The notes below the pieces were generated by a model. That model was not told the origin of the DNA. It did no database searches and saw nothing but the letters and a program-made list of their open reading frames with translations. This document shows positions 24,406 to 32,619 of a DNA stretch of 64,000 bases, one piece after another; position 1 is the first letter of the stretch; each line of letters starts with the position of its first letter. The stretch is from Eubacteriaceae bacterium Marseille-Q4139 (lineage in GTDB: Bacteria > Bacillota > Clostridia > Lachnospirales > Lachnospiraceae). The translations under genes were made by a program, and so were the position numbers. The stretch is taken from positions 1,440,365 to 1,504,364 of the forward strand of contig JAGTTQ010000001.1 of assembly GCA_018223415.1 (NCBI GenBank), read 5' to 3'.

Positions 24406-24696
24406 TTATTCAGCGTCCTGTCTCACGCAAAGATAACGGATCACCGGCTCCATAATGCGGATATGAGCCTCTACCTCGTTCGGGCACTCGGAATTTCCCT
24501 CAAAATGGATGAAGTAGTAGAATCCCTCTTTCATCTTCTGGATCTCGTAAGCAAGTCTCTTCTTGCCCCACTCTTCCACGTCCGTAACCGTGCCGCCGAA
24601 ACGTGTGATGTAGCCCTTCACCTTCTCAAGTGCGGCTGCTCTCTCGTCATCCTCAAGCTTTGCGCTGAGAACAACTGCTAATTCGTATTTGTTCAT
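24406..24696 (-). CDS. rpsF: 30S ribosomal protein S6
   Basis: The 96-residue product has the S6 fold with 'YELAVVLSAKLEDDERAA', 'GGTVTDVEEWGKKRLAYEI' and 'GFYYFIHFEG'. The start at 24696 (MNKYEL) is the usual S6 N-terminus; an ATG three codons upstream at 24705 is only 3 nt from the AAGGAGG and is less likely to be used. First gene of the operon with ssb and rpsR. A good promoter lies ~80 nt upstream. Confidence 0.95.
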   Translation of the reverse strand: MNKYELAVVLSAKLEDDERAAALEKVKGYITRFGGTVTDVEEWGKKRLAYEIQKMKEGFYYFIHFEGNSECPNEVEAHIRIMEPVIRYLCVRQDAE

Positions 24697-24777
24697 AAGT
24701 TTCATTAACCTCCTTGTGGTCTCTGGCCCCCGCATTTCAGTTACGGGAGCAAGGAAAACAGTTTGTCACAGTTTTAT

Positions 24778-24806
24778 ATCATATCAAAAAATCCCAGGAA
24801 ATGCAA
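24778..24806 (-). promoter_or_regulatory. Promoter of the rpsF-ssb-rpsR operon
   Basis: On the minus strand TTGCAT (24801-24806) and TATGAT (24778-24783) are 17 nt apart, in the gap after the ABC ATPase gene. The ~75-nt leader contains a short hairpin (CCCG/CGGG); a typical S6:S18 autoregulatory motif was not recognised with confidence. Confidence 0.65.
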
Positions 24807-24824
24807 GCATTTTTGCCGCAAGTT

Positions 24825-25463
24825 TTACTGAGTTTTTCCCGCTTCCTCCAAATACACAATCCGTGTGCAGATTTTTTCAAGCAGCTCTTCCGAATGGCTC
24901 ACGGCCACAAGCCCCATGTTCCGTCTTTTCGTCTCTTTCAACAGGAAATCCCAGATAATCCCCTGGGTAATCAGATCGAGCATCGTCGTAATCTCGTCAG
25001 CTAAAAGAATTTCTGTCCGCTTTCCCAACGCCCTGGCGATGCAGAAACGCTGGAGCTCACCGCCGGACACCTCCGACGGATATCTGGAAAGCCACTCCTC
25101 TTCAATTCCAAGCCCTGTCACGATCCGCTTTCTTAATTCCGGCCCTTCTTCCGGCCAGTCGCCCTCCGAAAGCACCGTGTAAAGCCGTCTCCTGGGATTG
25201 ACCGACAGTTCCGGGTGCTGCCAGATCATCTGCACCGGGCAGTAGCCGCCATATTCCCCGATGGGCCGCCCGTCTAAGAAAACCTCTCCGGAATCCGGCT
25301 TTTCATAGCCCGCCAGGATTTTGCAGAGCGTCGTCTTCCCATACCCGCTTGGCGCCATGATCCCGACCCGCTCGCCGGATTCTGCCAAAAAATCCACATG
25401 GTTTAAAATCTGCCTGCCGCCGTTTTCATAGCGGAAGGAAAGCTCTCTCGCTTCCAGCCTCAT
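24825..25463 (-). CDS. ABC transporter ATPase, nickel/peptide type (NikE/DppF-like)
   Basis: The 212-residue product is a short nucleotide-binding subunit with Walker A 'APSGYGKTTL', Q-loop near 'QMIWQHPELSVNPRR', signature 'VSGGELQRF' and Walker B 'ILLADEITTM'. The QHP...NPR stretch after the Q-loop is typical of the Opp/Dpp/Nik family. It pairs with the ATPase encoded just upstream, overlapping it by 4 nt. It lacks the C-terminal oligopeptide-transporter extension found in many DppF proteins. Last gene of the five-gene importer operon. Confidence 0.88.
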   Translation of the reverse strand: MRLEARELSFRYENGGRQILNHVDFLAESGERVGIMAPSGYGKTTLCKILAGYEKPDSGEVFLDGRPIGEYGGYCPVQMIWQHPELSVNPRRRLYTVLSEGDWPEEGPELRKRIVTGLGIEEEWLSRYPSEVSGGELQRFCIARALGKRTEILLADEITTMLDLITQGIIWDFLLKETKRRNMGLVAVSHSEELLEKICTRIVYLEEAGKTQ

Positions 25464-26308
25464 CGTCCGAATTCCTCTCTCATCTGCGTTAAAATATCGC
25501 CCGTATCACAAAGCCGCTCCCCGTCTGGCGTCCAGTTCTCCGGCATGGAGCGGCAGAGCGCCCTGGCGTAGGGATGGGACAGCCGTTCCTCATGATAAAA
25601 ATCCTCGGCCGCCGCTTCCTCGATGGTTCGGCCGCCGTAGAGCACCGTGATTTTATCGGCCGTCTCCCTGGCCAGTTCCAGATCATGCGTAATAAGGAGG
25701 ACACCGGCGCCCTCGTCAGCCAGCTCCCTAAAATGCCCCATGACGCGCCTCGCCGCCTCCATGTGAAGGCCAGGCGTCGGCTCGTCGGCAAGCACAAGCC
25801 GCGGCCGCTCCATGACGGCGGTGGAAATCAAAATGCGTCTCGTCATGCCGCCGGAAAGCTCAAAGGGATATTTCTCTTCTGTCCCCGGCTCCAGCCCGTA
25901 CCGGGAAAACACCTGGCGCATCTTTAATACCGTTTCCAGCTTCCTGCTCCCTTTCGTCACCTGTTTTCCCACCTTCATGAGGGGATCCAGATAGGAAACG
26001 CTCTGGGGCACCAGCACAAGCTCGTGCCCGCGCAATGCCTTCAGCCGCTTTTTATCCAGGATTTCCCCGTCATAGCGGATGGTGCCATCCATAAAAGCAT
26101 TGTAAGGAAGAATCCCCATAACGGCATGAGCAAGCAGGCTTTTCCCTGAGCCGCTGGAGCCGACTACCGCCGCAATCTCCCCTTCATGGATGGTGAGGTT
26201 CAAGTCCTCGACGCCGTGAACCATTCGCGTCTTAAGCCCCCTGTCATGCTGGCGGAAGAAGACGGAAAGGTGTTCCACCTTAAGAATCTCATTTCTGTTT
26301 TTCTCCAT
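25460..26308 (-). CDS. ABC transporter ATPase, nickel/peptide type (NikD/DppD-like)
   Basis: The 282-residue product has Walker A 'GSSGSGKSLL', signature 'LSGGMTRRI' and Walker B 'LVLADEPTPGL'. 'SYLDPLMKVGKQ' matches the 'LNPxxxIGxQ' motif of the Dpp/Opp/Nik ATPases. The C-terminal tail is 'HPYARALCRSMPENW', also typical of the family. The variant signature MTRRI and 'DEPTPGLH' in place of DEPTTALD recur in NikD-like branches, so nickel or another metal chelate is possible, but the substrate is not decided by the ATPase. Confidence 0.88.
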   Translation of the reverse strand: MEKNRNEILKVEHLSVFFRQHDRGLKTRMVHGVEDLNLTIHEGEIAAVVGSSGSGKSLLAHAVMGILPYNAFMDGTIRYDGEILDKKRLKALRGHELVLVPQSVSYLDPLMKVGKQVTKGSRKLETVLKMRQVFSRYGLEPGTEEKYPFELSGGMTRRILISTAVMERPRLVLADEPTPGLHMEAARRVMGHFRELADEGAGVLLITHDLELARETADKITVLYGGRTIEEAAAEDFYHEERLSHPYARALCRSMPENWTPDGERLCDTGDILTQMREEFGR

Positions 26309-26317
26309 GTCTCCTCC

Positions 26318-27157
26318 TTATTCATGGACGCTGCCCGGGTCGATGATCCGGCAGACCGCCTGGCCGATATAGTGGAACACCAGCACCACCGCCACAAGAA
26401 GAAGCCCCGGAAACAGGGCGAGCCACCACTTTCCCATGGCGAGATATTTCATGCTCTCCGCCAGGATGATACCGATGGCCGGCTGTTCCGGCGAAAGGCC
26501 GAAGCCCAAAAACGTGATGCTGGATTCATGCAGGATCGCATGGGGGAACTGCAAAATCAGCCCCGTAAGGAACTGGGATACCAAATTTGGCACCATATGA
26601 TGAAAGGCGATATACATCCGCCCTTTCCCCAGCTTTTCGGCCGCCTTCACATACTGGCTTTCCTTTAACTGGAGCACCTCGCCGCGGATGAGCCGCGCAA
26701 GAGACGTCCAGTGAGTCAGGGAAATGCCGATAACGACGCCCCAGAACCCTTTTCCGCATGCGAAAGAAATCAAGATTAAAAGCAGCATGTGGGGAATCCC
26801 CATCACCACGTCGATGAGGCTGATGATGACCGTATCTACGGCCTTTCCCATGACCGCCGCCATAAGCCCCAGAAGAAAGGCGATGACGGCGCTCGCACAT
26901 GCCGTTAAAAGCCCGATGCGGATACTCATGGAAAGCCCCGTCACCGTCCGCACGAACATGTCACGGCCCATCCAGTCCGTGCCGAAAAGGTATTCGGCAC
27001 AGGGCGCCAGGTTTTTCCTGGAAAAATCCGTCACGGACGCCTCCTCCCGCCAGGCCCAGCCAGCAAAAGCCACAAAAAGGAGAAAACCGGCTGCCAGAAA
27101 CAGGAGCGCAAGCGTCCTGGCACGGCGGCCGCCGTATGGTTTCACGTTTCCATTCAT
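26318..27157 (-). CDS. ABC transporter permease, nickel/peptide type (NikC/DppC-like)
   Basis: The 279-residue membrane protein has an N-terminal helix followed by 'HLFGTDWMGRD'-like text ('YLFGTDWMGRDMFVRT'), the diagnostic DppC/NikC motif, and an EAA-loop region 'LTHWTSLARLIRGEVLQLKES'. About six helices are visible. It forms a heterodimer with the permease encoded upstream, whose stop it overlaps by 4 nt. Confidence 0.9.
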   Translation of the reverse strand: MNGNVKPYGGRRARTLALLFLAAGFLLFVAFAGWAWREEASVTDFSRKNLAPCAEYLFGTDWMGRDMFVRTVTGLSMSIRIGLLTACASAVIAFLLGLMAAVMGKAVDTVIISLIDVVMGIPHMLLLILISFACGKGFWGVVIGISLTHWTSLARLIRGEVLQLKESQYVKAAEKLGKGRMYIAFHHMVPNLVSQFLTGLILQFPHAILHESSITFLGFGLSPEQPAIGIILAESMKYLAMGKWWLALFPGLLLVAVVLVFHYIGQAVCRIIDPGSVHE

Positions 27158-28149
27158 CGCCTTGCCGCCCCCTTTCGGATTCTCGGATCCACGGCGCCGT
27201 AAAGCAGGTTTGCCGCCAGGTTCCCGGCAAAAACCAGAACTGCCGTCACGACCGTGATGCCAAGAAGCAGCGGCGCATCGCCGCCAAGGCCTGCCGTCAC
27301 CGCCGCCTGGCCGAGACCGGGATAGGAGAACACCTGCTCCACCAGGACGGAGCCGCCGATGATTTCGCTGACCGAGGCAAACTGGAGCGTGATGGCAGGA
27401 AGGCTTAAATTCCGCAGGCCGTGGCGCAGGATAATCGAAAGCTCCGACTCCCCCCGCGCCCTGGCAAACAGCACGTAATCGCTTTCCATAACTTCGATCA
27501 TTTTTTCCCGCGTGTGCAGGGCGATGGAAGAAATTCCCGTGAGGCTCAAGGCCGCCGCCGGGAGAATGGCGTGATAAATTTTATCGCCTAACGTAATTTC
27601 TTCCGCCGCCGCGCCGATGGGGACGCTTAAGCCGATGGGGAAAAGGCCGAGCCAGACGGAAAATACCATGAGAAGCACCATGGCAATCCAAAAGCCCGGC
27701 GTGCTGGCGGCAATGAGGGCATAACCCGTCACCAGCTTATCAGCCGCCCCGCCTCGTTTATGCCCCGCCAGGATGCCAAAAAACAGGCCGATGACGCCGG
27801 AAAGGAGCCATGCCGCAAAGAGAAGGCCAAGGGAATTCATGAGCTTTTCCCCGATGACCTCCGCCACCGGCCGCCTGTAAAGGAGCGACATTCCCAGATC
27901 GCCGTGAAGCGCATCCACGGCCCAGGAGAAATACCGCTCAGCCGCCGGAGCGCCGACGCCCCAGTAGGCCTCAAGCTTTTCAATCTGTTCCGCGCTCATG
28001 GCGCCGAGGGCCGCCTGACCAATATTTGTCTGGAGCGGGTCGATGGGCGAAACCGCAAGAAGCGCAAACGCCAGCATGCTCACCAGCACCAGCATGATCG
28101 CCATGCGGACAGCCTGCATGGCAAATCCGTATTGTTTCCTGTTTCTCAA
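27154..28149 (-). CDS. ABC transporter permease, nickel/peptide type (NikB/DppB-like)
   Basis: The 331-residue product has an N-terminal helix, a ~70-residue external segment, 'GDLGMSLLYRRPVAEVIGE' (the DppB 'GDLGxS' motif) and five further helices, with the EAA loop near 'REKMIEVMESDYVLFARARGES'. Second gene of the operon, 13 nt after the binding-protein gene. Confidence 0.9.
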   Translation of the reverse strand: MRNRKQYGFAMQAVRMAIMLVLVSMLAFALLAVSPIDPLQTNIGQAALGAMSAEQIEKLEAYWGVGAPAAERYFSWAVDALHGDLGMSLLYRRPVAEVIGEKLMNSLGLLFAAWLLSGVIGLFFGILAGHKRGGAADKLVTGYALIAASTPGFWIAMVLLMVFSVWLGLFPIGLSVPIGAAAEEITLGDKIYHAILPAAALSLTGISSIALHTREKMIEVMESDYVLFARARGESELSIILRHGLRNLSLPAITLQFASVSEIIGGSVLVEQVFSYPGLGQAAVTAGLGGDAPLLLGITVVTAVLVFAGNLAANLLYGAVDPRIRKGAARR

Positions 28150-28162
28150 AATCAGGCCTCCT

Positions 28163-29845
28163 CTATTCCCAGCTCCACTGATCCACGTTGTTTACGATGG
28201 ACCAGCCATGGCCGTGGGGGTGAAGCTTCTGCTCTGCAACATGAAGCCCGTCCCGCACCCAGTAAAGATGATCGATGTTCACGAGCCAGACCCACGGCAC
28301 ATCACCGTCCTGGGTGATGCCGGCTGTCCCGTCCCACTGGGCCTTTTTCCAAAGCTCATAGGATTCCTCAAGATCTCCGCAGGCTAACGCCTCGTCCATG
28401 TACTGATCCACGGTCTCATTCGCATACGGGGAATACCTTGCATAATCCCCGTCCGAATCTGTGTGGTAAATGTTGTAAAGTTCCATGGGCGTATGGGCGC
28501 CCCAGCCCCACATGAGCGGCGTGGACTGGGCCATGTCATATGCCACATCCCAGCCGACGCCTTCGATCTCCACGGAAATCCCCATCTCTCCGAGCTGGTT
28601 GGCCGTCTCCGCGGAGAGCGCCTGGCGCACCGAGTCGCCGGCCGAATAAAGGAGCGTAAAACCGGCCTTCACGCCGTCCTTTTCCCGGATTCCGTCTGCT
28701 CCCATGACCCATCCGGCCTCGTCAAGAAGCGCCGCCGCCTGCTCCGGGTCGTATTCCGTCTCTGCCGCTTCATTGTACCATGGCATGCCGTCGCAGACGC
28801 TGTACGCCGCCGTACCGTATCCATTCAAGACGTTCTCAATCATTTTCTCCCGGTCGATGGCCAGGTTGATGGCACGCCGCACCAGGATATCGCCCGTAAA
28901 ATCATTTCCGAGAGCCACGCCGTTTTCGTCCGTCTCACCTGCCGGAACGGCCGGGAGATTGAAGCCGCGGTTATCCACGGTCTTGCAGGAAAAGAGGCTG
29001 TATCCGTCCATGGACTGATCCGAGTAGGCCGCCGACGTGTAGGCCAGATCCACCTGCCCCGACATGGCCGCCGCAAACGCCGCGTCCTCCTCCATGAAAA
29101 GCACCGTCACCCGCTTCATCTTCGGCGCATCGCCGTAATAATCCGGGTTGGCCTCAAAAATTACCTGCTGGCCTTTGTCCCACTGCTTTAAAATATAGCG
29201 GCCGGAGCCGATGGGATTCGTCCCGTAATCCGGCCCGTAGGCATGTTCCGGCACGATGCCGGTGATCGCCATCGTATAGGGCCAGATGGAGTATGGGCGG
29301 TTTAAAAGAAATTCCACGGTCACATCGTCCACGGCCCGCGCCTCGTTTAACATCGTAAAGTCGTTGACCGAGCTGGTGTCCCGGAGTGTGTTGTAGGTAA
29401 ACGCCACGTCTTCTGCCGTCAGGGGCTCGCCGTCCGTGAATTTCACATCGTCCCGGATGGTGACGGTCCAGGTGAGGCCGTCCTCGCTGACCGCCATATC
29501 CGTCGCCAAATCATAGCCGATGGTGAGGTCGGCTTCCGTCACCGTCAGCGTGCTCTGGATTAGCGGCTCATGGACATGCTCTCCGGCGCCCCAGCCGTAA
29601 GCCGGATCAAAGCCCGCCTCCGGCTCCGAAGTCGGGCCCATGACGACGATGACGGAGTCATTCTCTCCACCGGCAGTAGTTTCCTCCGTATTCTGGCTGC
29701 CTCCGGACTGTACCGAAGTTCCGGCGTTTCCCGTTCCGGCTGGCTTCTGTCCCCCCTGATTTCCCGAACCGCAGGCCGTAAGCCCGGCCATAAGCGCGGC
29801 GGCTAAAAGGGCTGCCATGGCCGTATGCTTTCTGTTTTGTCTCAT
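28163..29845 (-). CDS. Solute-binding lipoprotein of a nickel/peptide-type ABC importer (SBP_bac_5)
   Basis: The 560-residue product starts with a lipoprotein signal ending in LTAC, a Gly/Ser/Thr linker, then the two-lobed SBP_bac_5 fold: 'TIRDDVKFTDGEPLTAEDV', 'FLLNRPYSIWPY', 'NPIGSGRYILKQW' and 'RRAINLAIDREKMI'. The ATG at 29845 is preferred; an upstream TTG would lack a free ribosome site. Related proteins bind oligopeptides, nickel chelates or opine-type metallophores. A siderophore-type importer lies upstream, so a metal role is plausible, but no ligand residue can be named. A ~225-nt leader with a terminator precedes it. Confidence 0.88.
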   Translation of the reverse strand: MRQNRKHTAMAALLAAALMAGLTACGSGNQGGQKPAGTGNAGTSVQSGGSQNTEETTAGGENDSVIVVMGPTSEPEAGFDPAYGWGAGEHVHEPLIQSTLTVTEADLTIGYDLATDMAVSEDGLTWTVTIRDDVKFTDGEPLTAEDVAFTYNTLRDTSSVNDFTMLNEARAVDDVTVEFLLNRPYSIWPYTMAITGIVPEHAYGPDYGTNPIGSGRYILKQWDKGQQVIFEANPDYYGDAPKMKRVTVLFMEEDAAFAAAMSGQVDLAYTSAAYSDQSMDGYSLFSCKTVDNRGFNLPAVPAGETDENGVALGNDFTGDILVRRAINLAIDREKMIENVLNGYGTAAYSVCDGMPWYNEAAETEYDPEQAAALLDEAGWVMGADGIREKDGVKAGFTLLYSAGDSVRQALSAETANQLGEMGISVEIEGVGWDVAYDMAQSTPLMWGWGAHTPMELYNIYHTDSDGDYARYSPYANETVDQYMDEALACGDLEESYELWKKAQWDGTAGITQDGDVPWVWLVNIDHLYWVRDGLHVAEQKLHPHGHGWSIVNNVDQWSWE

Positions 29846-29918
29846 CCTTTTCTTCCCCTTTCCCAAGCTGTGCTGCTCTTCTATCCCGCTCTGTTTCGCG
29901 CAGGCCTTTCCGCAGGCA

Positions 29919-29972
29919 CAAAAAAGATGCCAGAAAGGCGCACGCCTGCGGCATGCCGTTACCTTCCTGGCA
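29919..29972 (-). terminator. Intrinsic terminator within the leader of the nickel/peptide-type importer operon
   Basis: On the minus strand TGCCAG (29967-29972) and CTGGCA (29928-29933) enclose a GC-rich inner hairpin and are followed by TCTTTTTTG. Because it lies between the promoter at 30078-30106 and the start at 29845, it probably acts as an attenuator rather than as the end of the preceding operon. A downstream GGAAAGGC could pair with the stem base (GCCTTTC) as an antiterminator. Confidence 0.65.
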
Positions 29973-30070
29973 AATTCTATTTTTTACTTTTCGTGTTTTG
30001 TTTCGTCTGCTTTTGTCTGGCTGAAAATTCTGTCCTTCGGAACAGGTTCCGCGGCTTCTGCCGCGAGTCA
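29973..30070 (-). ncRNA. Structured leader RNA of unknown class, possible orphan riboswitch
   Basis: Between the promoter and the attenuator the leader has a perfect CGCGGC-AGAA-GCCGCG hairpin near its 5' end (30049-30064), then CTGTTCC-GAA-GGACAG, then a purine-rich single-stranded stretch. I could not match it to a known class (cobalamin, NiCo, lysine, guanidine and others were considered from memory). Ligand sensing is an inference from position only. Confidence 0.4.
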
Positions 30071-30077
30071 TAGAACT

Positions 30078-30106
30078 ATTATAGAAAAAAATGGCAGAAA
30101 GGTCAA
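30078..30106 (-). promoter_or_regulatory. Promoter of the nickel/peptide-type importer operon
   Basis: TTGACC (30101-30106) and TATAAT (30078-30083) with a 17-nt spacer on the minus strand, 38 nt after the esterase stop. It separates this operon from the siderophore operon upstream. Confidence 0.75.
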
Positions 30107-30144
30107 CCGGAAGTTTGGCGCCGGCAAACCCTCGCCTGCTTTTT

Positions 30145-30801
30145 CTAAATTTGCGATTTACACCAATTCACAGCGTTTAAAAGCCTTTCCGTGACATGTT
30201 CATGGTGCCCGTAGGGATCGAAGCCAGCCTGTGTGTGCAAAAACGCGGACGCGATCCGGTCATGTGCCCCGGCGGCGAAAAGCGGGGCCTTGGCCAGTCG
30301 GTTATCGTGCTTCGCCCCCTCGGCCGCGCCATTGAGCAGATAAACCTGCGCGCCCGTATTCACAGGCCGCGTCTCACTGAGGAAGTCAAGGAATCCCGGG
30401 TACCAGAAAGAGCCGCAGACGGAAAAAACCGCCTGAAAGGCATCCGTACAGTAGAGGCTGTACACAGCCGCAAGCCCGCCCAAAGAGTGGCCGCCATAGA
30501 TCCATTTCCCAATGCCATACTTCTCAGACAGCAGCGGAAGAACCCCTTCCGTTAAATGTCCGGTGTAGCTTTCGCAGCCGCCGCCAAAGTCCGGCGCTCC
30601 CTTTCGCATGGCCGCCGCGGGCCACGGCGTATAGTCATTAAGCCTGTCCCGGGGAACCACTCCAAACAGCCACACATCTTCACACATGGAAGACAGTTTT
30701 TCCGCAATCTCCCCATCGTTGAGCAGTACGCCCACCCGGGAACTTTGGGCGGCAGGCTCGCAGACGATCACCTCATAACCGGAAACCGTGCAGCTTTCCA
30801 T
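30145..30801 (-). CDS. Alpha/beta hydrolase, siderophore-esterase-like
   Basis: The 218-residue product has the nucleophile elbow 'GGHSLGGLAAVYSL' and a C-terminal 'GHHEHVTERLLNAV' carrying the likely catalytic His. This matches the esterase D/IroE/BesA-like family (COG2819-type), which hydrolyses trilactone siderophores to release iron. Its ATG overlaps the TGA of the upstream binding-protein gene by one base (TGATG), so it belongs to the siderophore operon. No signal peptide: it would act in the cytoplasm on imported ferric siderophore. The substrate is inferred from context. Confidence 0.75.
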   Translation of the reverse strand: MESCTVSGYEVIVCEPAAQSSRVGVLLNDGEIAEKLSSMCEDVWLFGVVPRDRLNDYTPWPAAAMRKGAPDFGGGCESYTGHLTEGVLPLLSEKYGIGKWIYGGHSLGGLAAVYSLYCTDAFQAVFSVCGSFWYPGFLDFLSETRPVNTGAQVYLLNGAAEGAKHDNRLAKAPLFAAGAHDRIASAFLHTQAGFDPYGHHEHVTERLLNAVNWCKSQI

Positions 30802-31838
30802 CACTGAACCGCCTCGCTTATGATCTCCATTGCATCAAAAATCGAAGCGCCGTAATCCATCAAAACGTCGTATCCGATTTCAACGATGCGGCCGTTCACG
30901 ACTGCGGGAACCTCAGAAAGCACCGGCTCTTCCTGCATGGCCTCGATTGCACCGGCATCGGCTTCCTGATTCCTGTCGCTCGTGACATAGATGATAAGCT
31001 CCGGAGCCATATTTACCATATCCTCCAGAGAGAATCCGGAACCGCCGGAGGCCACATTGGTATAGCCTAACTCATTTAACATGCTCTCCTGCAAGGCGGA
31101 TTGATAGCATCCAAAGCTGTTGTCCTTAAAATTGCAGATAATGACAGCATTTTTAAGCCCGTTCTCCGAATCATCCGTATGGACGGCATCCAGACGGGCC
31201 GTCAGTTCCTCCACATAGGCCTCTGCCTCCTCCTGCACGTTAAAAATAACGCCCAGATTTAAAATATCGTTGAAAACGTCCTCTAAGGAACGCGGCTGGC
31301 TCGTGATGCTGGCGCCCTGCGCGTACACGCTGATTTCTACATCATTCAAATCAGAGATCGTGCCCATGCCGCTTTCCGTGAACATGGCGACTCGCCCCAC
31401 AATGATATCAGGCTCGTAATCCACGATTACTTCTTTTGAGACGGTCTTCTTATCCCCAATCCAGGTGATTGCGTTAATCTGATCCGCATACTCGCCCGTC
31501 ACCTGGTTATCCGGGTTGAGCATTCCGACGATTTTGTCTTCCAGTCCAAGGCGGATCAACAGCTCCGCGGAGGAAAGATTGTTGGCGATGACCCTCTCCG
31601 GGGCGGACTCAAATGTCTGAGAAATTTCATTTCCGTCCGCATCCCAGGTAACTACGGTGACAGGATATCCATTCTCTGCTTCCGTTTCGGCCGGCGCCTC
31701 CTGTTCGGCCTGTTCAGAGGTTGACGGCTCCTCTGCGGATGAAGCGGCGGAACTCGCCGGAGCCTCTGTCTGTCTGCTGCACGCGGCGGCGCTAAATGCC
31801 AGGGCCGCCACGCAAAAAATAGCAATAAGTCTTCTCAT
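30801..31838 (-). CDS. Siderophore/iron(III)-type ABC substrate-binding lipoprotein
   Basis: The 345-residue product has a lipoprotein signal (MRRLIAIFCVAALAFSAAAC), an Ser/Glu-rich linker and a Periplasmic_bind_2 (FepB/BtuF-like) fold: 'ERVIANNLSSAELLIRLGL', 'YEPDIIVGRVAMF' and 'LEDMVNMAPELIIYVTSDR'. It delivers ferric siderophore, haem or cobamide to a FecCD-type permease. The esterase downstream favours a catechol or hydroxamate siderophore. Confidence 0.88.
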   Translation of the reverse strand: MRRLIAIFCVAALAFSAAACSRQTEAPASSAASSAEEPSTSEQAEQEAPAETEAENGYPVTVVTWDADGNEISQTFESAPERVIANNLSSAELLIRLGLEDKIVGMLNPDNQVTGEYADQINAITWIGDKKTVSKEVIVDYEPDIIVGRVAMFTESGMGTISDLNDVEISVYAQGASITSQPRSLEDVFNDILNLGVIFNVQEEAEAYVEELTARLDAVHTDDSENGLKNAVIICNFKDNSFGCYQSALQESMLNELGYTNVASGGSGFSLEDMVNMAPELIIYVTSDRNQEADAGAIEAMQEEPVLSEVPAVVNGRIVEIGYDVLMDYGASIFDAMEIISEAVQ

Positions 31839-31860
31839 TCTGATCGTTCCTTTCCTTATA

Positions 31861-32616
31861 TTATAGATAACGGATGATAATCTGTCCGTCCTCCGATGTT
31901 AGGATCTCGCAGTCCACCTCGAAGATTTCCTTCATGTGCTCGGCGGTGATGACATCGGCCGGTTTTCCGGAATAACGGATCTTTCCATCCTTCAGAAGGT
32001 AAATCCAATCGCTGAATTTACATGCAAGCTGTGTATCATGAAGCACCGCCAGCACATTGATCTTTAAGGACTTCACCAGGCGCAGGATATCAAGCTGATA
32101 GCGGATGTCCAGATGGTTCGTCGGCTCGTCCAACAGCAGCAGTTTCGGCTGCTGTGCGATGGCGCGGGCCAGCACCACCCGCTGTTTCTCGCCGCCGCTG
32201 AGGGAGAGATAGCTCCTGTCCCGGTTTTCATACATGCCGACACGGCGGAGCGCGTCATCAACAATTTCAAAATCCTGCTCCCGTTCCCGCTCCATGAACC
32301 CCAGATGGGGTGTTCTTCCCAGCATGACCACGTCCCGCACGGTCGTCTCAAAGTTCATGTTGTTGAACTGCGCCACCACCGCCATGCTTTTGGCCGATTC
32401 CCGGTTTTTCATCGTCCGGATTGGCCTTTCATCCAGATAGACTGTTCCGGAATCCGGCGTCAGAACACGGTAAGCCGTCTTAAGAAAGGTGGTTTTTCCA
32501 CAGCCGTTTGGCCCCAATATCGTATGGAACGCATGATCGCTCACCCGCAGGGAAATCCCCTTCAAAATCTCCCTGCCCGGAACGGAATATCGAACGTCTT
32601 CACTTCGCAAATCCAT
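31861..32616 (-). CDS. Siderophore/iron-type ABC ATPase (FecE/FhuC-like)
   Basis: The 251-residue product has Walker A 'GPNGCGKTTFL', Q-loop 'VVAQFNN', signature 'LSLSGGEKQRV' and Walker B 'LLLLDEPTNHLD', all typical of the FecE/BtuD group. It lies 3 nt after the permease gene. The order permease-ATPase-binding protein-esterase is compact and co-directional. Confidence 0.92.
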   Translation of the reverse strand: MDLRSEDVRYSVPGREILKGISLRVSDHAFHTILGPNGCGKTTFLKTAYRVLTPDSGTVYLDERPIRTMKNRESAKSMAVVAQFNNMNFETTVRDVVMLGRTPHLGFMEREREQDFEIVDDALRRVGMYENRDRSYLSLSGGEKQRVVLARAIAQQPKLLLLDEPTNHLDIRYQLDILRLVKSLKINVLAVLHDTQLACKFSDWIYLLKDGKIRYSGKPADVITAEHMKEIFEVDCEILTSEDGQIIIRYL

Positions 32617-32619
32617 ATT

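Noticed and set aside
24696..24780. rpsF leader considered as an S6:S18-binding RNA motif
   Set aside because: Only a short CCCG/CGGG stem was seen; the conserved CCGAAC-type loop was not found.
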